From contig JANXZI010000227.1 in assembly GCA_025355595.1 (NCBI GenBank), positions 1 through 5,743 of the forward strand: 5,743 bases of DNA, in the 5' to 3' direction. This DNA is from Spartobacteria bacterium (lineage in GTDB: Bacteria; Verrucomicrobiota; Verrucomicrobiia; Chthoniobacterales; Chthoniobacteraceae). The notes under the pieces are model-generated. The model did no database searches. It was given only the letters and a program-made list of their open reading frames with translations, and was not told where the DNA came from. The translations under genes and the position numbers were made by a program. Positions within the stretch are counted from its first letter, which is position 1; the number at the start of each line of letters is the position of its first letter. Shown here piece after piece: positions 3,854 to 5,743 of this stretch.

Positions 3854-5743
3854 GTGCTCCCCGAGGGAATCAAAGACAGGCTTGCCGACTTCGCCAAATT
3901 CGCCCGCACGCTGCATGGCGATGAGAAAAGCGAGGCGCAGGCATTCCTGGAGCGCCTGTTCCGCGCCTTCGGCCATGCGGGAGTCATCGAGGCCGGTGCC
4001 ACCTTCGAGTTCCGCGTCGCGAAAAAGCCTGGCAGCGCTCAGCTCGAACTGATCAAGGGCGAGGAGGCGAGGAAGGGCAGCGGCAAGAAGTTCGCCGACC
4101 TCCTCTGGCCGGAGCGCGTGCTCATCGAGATGAAGTCCCGCGGCGCGAAGCTGGAGCAGCACTACGACCAGGTCTTTGAATACTGGCAGCTCATCGTCCC
4201 GAACCGCCCCCGCTACGTCATCCTCTGCAACTTCGACGAGTTCTGGATCTACGACTTCAACCTGCAACTCTTCGACCCCGTCGATCGCATCACCCTCCGC
4301 GAGCTTCCCGACAGCCGCGCATCGTTCGGCTTCCTCCTCCCGACGGCGCAGGAGCCCTCCTTTGGGAATAACCGAGTCGAAGTCACCCGCAAGGCCGCCG
4401 ACACTTTCGCCGAGGTCTTTCGCAAGATCACCGCCCGCGGCGAGGACCGTGCGAGAGCACAGCGTTTCATCCTCCAGCTTCTCGTCGCCGTCGTTGCGGA
4501 AGACATCGGGCTGCTGCCGGAGAATATCGTCACCGCGCTGCTCGCCGATTGCGTCCAGCGGCCGGGCGAAAGCTACGACATTCTCGGCGGACTCTTCCGG
4601 CAAATGGCGACGAAGGAAAAGGCGCGCGGTGGCCGCTTCGTGGATGTGGACTACTTCAATGGCGGCCTTTTCAAGACGGTCGATCCCGTCGAGCTGAAGC
4701 ACGGAGAAGCCTACGCCCTGCACGAATCCGCGAAGCACAACGACTGGTCCCTCGTGAAGCCAGAAATCTTCGGCACCCTCTTCCAGCAGAGCATGGACGC
4801 CGGCGAAAAGCCCGGCACCCGCGACGAGCGCCACGCCTTTGGCGCGCATTTCACCAGCGAGTTCGACATCCAGAAAGTCGTCGGCCCCACCATCGTCCGC
4901 CCGTGGCGCGAGCGCATCGAGGCGTGCGGCAAGGACAAGGCCCGGCTGCGCGCCGCGCTCGACGACCTGCGCAAGTTCCGCGTCCTCGACCCCGCCTGCG
5001 GCTCCGGTAATTTCCTCTTCGTCGCGTACCGCGAGTGCAAGCGCCTCGAGCGCGACCTCCTTGCCCGGTTGCACCGCGCCGGGGCTGGGGCCAAAGGCGG
5101 CGCCTTCACCAGCGGCGTCACCCTCAGCCAGTTTTACGGGCTCGACGTGCTGCCCTTCGCCGCCGAGCTGGCCAAGGTCACCCTCATGCTCGCCAAGGAA
5201 CTGGAGATTCGCGAAGCCCGCGCCTTCGGCCAGAGCGAAGACCTCTTCATCGAGGAAAAGGCGCTCCCGCTCGAAAACCTCGACGCCAACATCGTCTGCG
5301 CCGACGCCCTCTTCACCCCGTGGCCCGCCGCCGACGCCATCATCGGCAACCCGCCGTATCTCGGCTCGCGATACCTGGCGAAGGAGCACGGCTACGACTA
5401 CGCGAACAAAATCTACGCGCGCTTCCCCGGCGTGCCGAAGATGGCGGACTTCTGCACACATTGGTTCCGGCTCGCGCACGATGCGCTCCCGCCCTGCACC
5501 GCGCAGAATCCCTGCGCAGGACGCGCCGGCCTCGTCGGCACGAATACGATCCGGCAAAACGAAAGCCGCGAGGCGAGCCTCGACTACATCGTGGGAAATG
5601 GCGGCGTGATCACCGAGGCGATCTCCACGCAGGTCTGGAGCGGCGACGCCGCCGTGCATGTGAGCATCGTGAATTGGGAGAAAACCCTCGCTCCTCGCGC
5701 GATGGCCCCCGCCTCGGGTAGGGCGGGTATCCTACCCGCCGTG
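3854..5743 (+). CDS. MmeI-like type IIG/IIL restriction-modification enzyme (nuclease-methyltransferase), N-terminal 630 residues, runs off right edge
   Basis: One open frame runs to the window end without interruption. Residues 1-95 form the nuclease region: KKFADLLWPERVLIEMK gives Asp82, Glu92 and Lys94, the same D-x9-E-x-K spacing described for MmeI. A helical connector spans about 170-330. AFGAHFTSEFDIQKVVGP (328-345) precedes the gamma-class methyltransferase: motif I VLDPACGSGNF (377-387), LSQFYGLDVLPFAAELAK (424-441) and motif IV IIGNPPYLGSR (496-506), where NPPY indicates adenine-N6 methylation. RAGLVGTNTIRQNESRE (557-573) and STQVWSGDAAVHVSIVNW (591-608) are conserved downstream blocks. 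The target-recognition domain should follow outside the window. Such enzymes cut unmodified foreign DNA near their site and methylate the host's own. The start is uncertain: GTG 3854 gives VLPEGIKDRLADFAKFAR, which fits where homologues begin; TTG 3818 is the alternative. No good Shine-Dalgarno is visible. The gene begins 72 bases after the dehydrogenase stop, in the same frame and direction. Confidence 0.9.
   Translation, partial: MLPEGIKDRLADFAKFARTLHGDEKSEAQAFLERLFRAFGHAGVIEAGATFEFRVAKKPGSAQLELIKGEEARKGSGKKFADLLWPERVLIEMKSRGAKLEQHYDQVFEYWQLIVPNRPRYVILCNFDEFWIYDFNLQLFDPVDRITLRELPDSRASFGFLLPTAQEPSFGNNRVEVTRKAADTFAEVFRKITARGEDRARAQRFILQLLVAVVAEDIGLLPENIVTALLADCVQRPGESYDILGGLFRQMATKEKARGGRFVDVDYFNGGLFKTVDPVELKHGEAYALHESAKHNDWSLVKPEIFGTLFQQSMDAGEKPGTRDERHAFGAHFTSEFDIQKVVGPTIVRPWRERIEACGKDKARLRAALDDLRKFRVLDPACGSGNFLFVAYRECKRLERDLLARLHRAGAGAKGGAFTSGVTLSQFYGLDVLPFAAELAKVTLMLAKELEIREARAFGQSEDLFIEEKALPLENLDANIVCADALFTPWPAADAIIGNPPYLGSRYLAKEHGYDYANKIYARFPGVPKMADFCTHWFRLAHDALPPCTAQNPCAGRAGLVGTNTIRQNESREASLDYIVGNGGVITEAISTQVWSGDAAVHVSIVNWEKTLAPRAMAPASGRAGILPAV
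5715..5740. repeat. Palindromic (REP-like) repeat inside the MmeI-like coding frame
   Basis: CGGGTAGG (5715-5722) is the exact reverse complement of CCTACCCG (5731-5738). An overlapping alternative pairs GGCGGGTA (5722-5729) with TACCCGCC (5733-5740) around a three-base loop. The sequence is translated in frame as the peptide SGRAGILPAV, directly after the conserved VNW block of the methyltransferase. It probably continues past the window edge, so its full extent is unknown. I recall RAGILPAV-like peptides recurring in unrelated Verrucomicrobia proteins; that is memory, not a search. Confidence 0.6.

Noticed and set aside
3227..5659. 810-codon open frame on the minus strand
   Set aside because: It is the antisense shadow of the MmeI-like gene and the end of the dehydrogenase gene. 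Its residues show no family motif, and the plus-strand frame carries all catalytic motifs. Long antisense frames are expected in GC-rich coding DNA.
1..5743. CRISPR array or phage structural genes
   Set aside because: No regularly spaced repeats with unique spacers and no capsid, tail or terminase motifs were seen on either strand.

Overview
The window looks like a GC-rich chromosomal segment from a Gram-negative bacterium. A Verrucomicrobia-type host is my best guess, resting on the style of the dispersed inverted repeats, an in-frame palindromic repeat ending in RAGILPAV, and the kinds of genes present. This taxonomic guess is an inference and cannot be proven from the window alone.

Layout. 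Positions 1-458 (minus) hold the N-terminal 152 codons of a tyrosine recombinase (integrase) that runs off the left edge. It is followed by a short spacer with direct repeats and a tRNA-Leu(CAA) gene at 518-601 (plus). Positions 602-1147 contain no intact gene but are full of debris. There is the first ~28 codons of a type I restriction-modification methylase gene (hsdM), frameshifted and cut off. Butted directly against it is an antiparallel fragment of an IS256-family transposase with its own frameshift. A dispersed inverted repeat follows. Three plus-strand genes come next: a secreted class I glutamine-amidotransferase-like protein (1148-1903), an NADP-type 2,5-dioxovalerate (alpha-ketoglutarate semialdehyde) dehydrogenase (2186-3781), and the first 630 codons of an MmeI-like type IIG/IIL restriction-modification enzyme (3854 to the right edge). 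The 282-base gap between the first two of these is almost wholly made of nested inverted repeats.

How it fits together. The left part reads as a tRNA-associated integration hotspot: integrase, tRNA, then relics of an older restriction system and a transposon. The right part carries a complete-looking defence gene, the single-chain restriction-modification enzyme, directly downstream of a housekeeping sugar-acid catabolism gene. The amidotransferase-like protein and the dehydrogenase have no visible functional link to each other or to the defence genes. I see no convincing evidence of a wholly new system. The most notable points are the decayed hsdM/IS256 junction, the integrase on the 5' side of the tRNA, and a palindromic repeat read in frame inside the MmeI-like gene.
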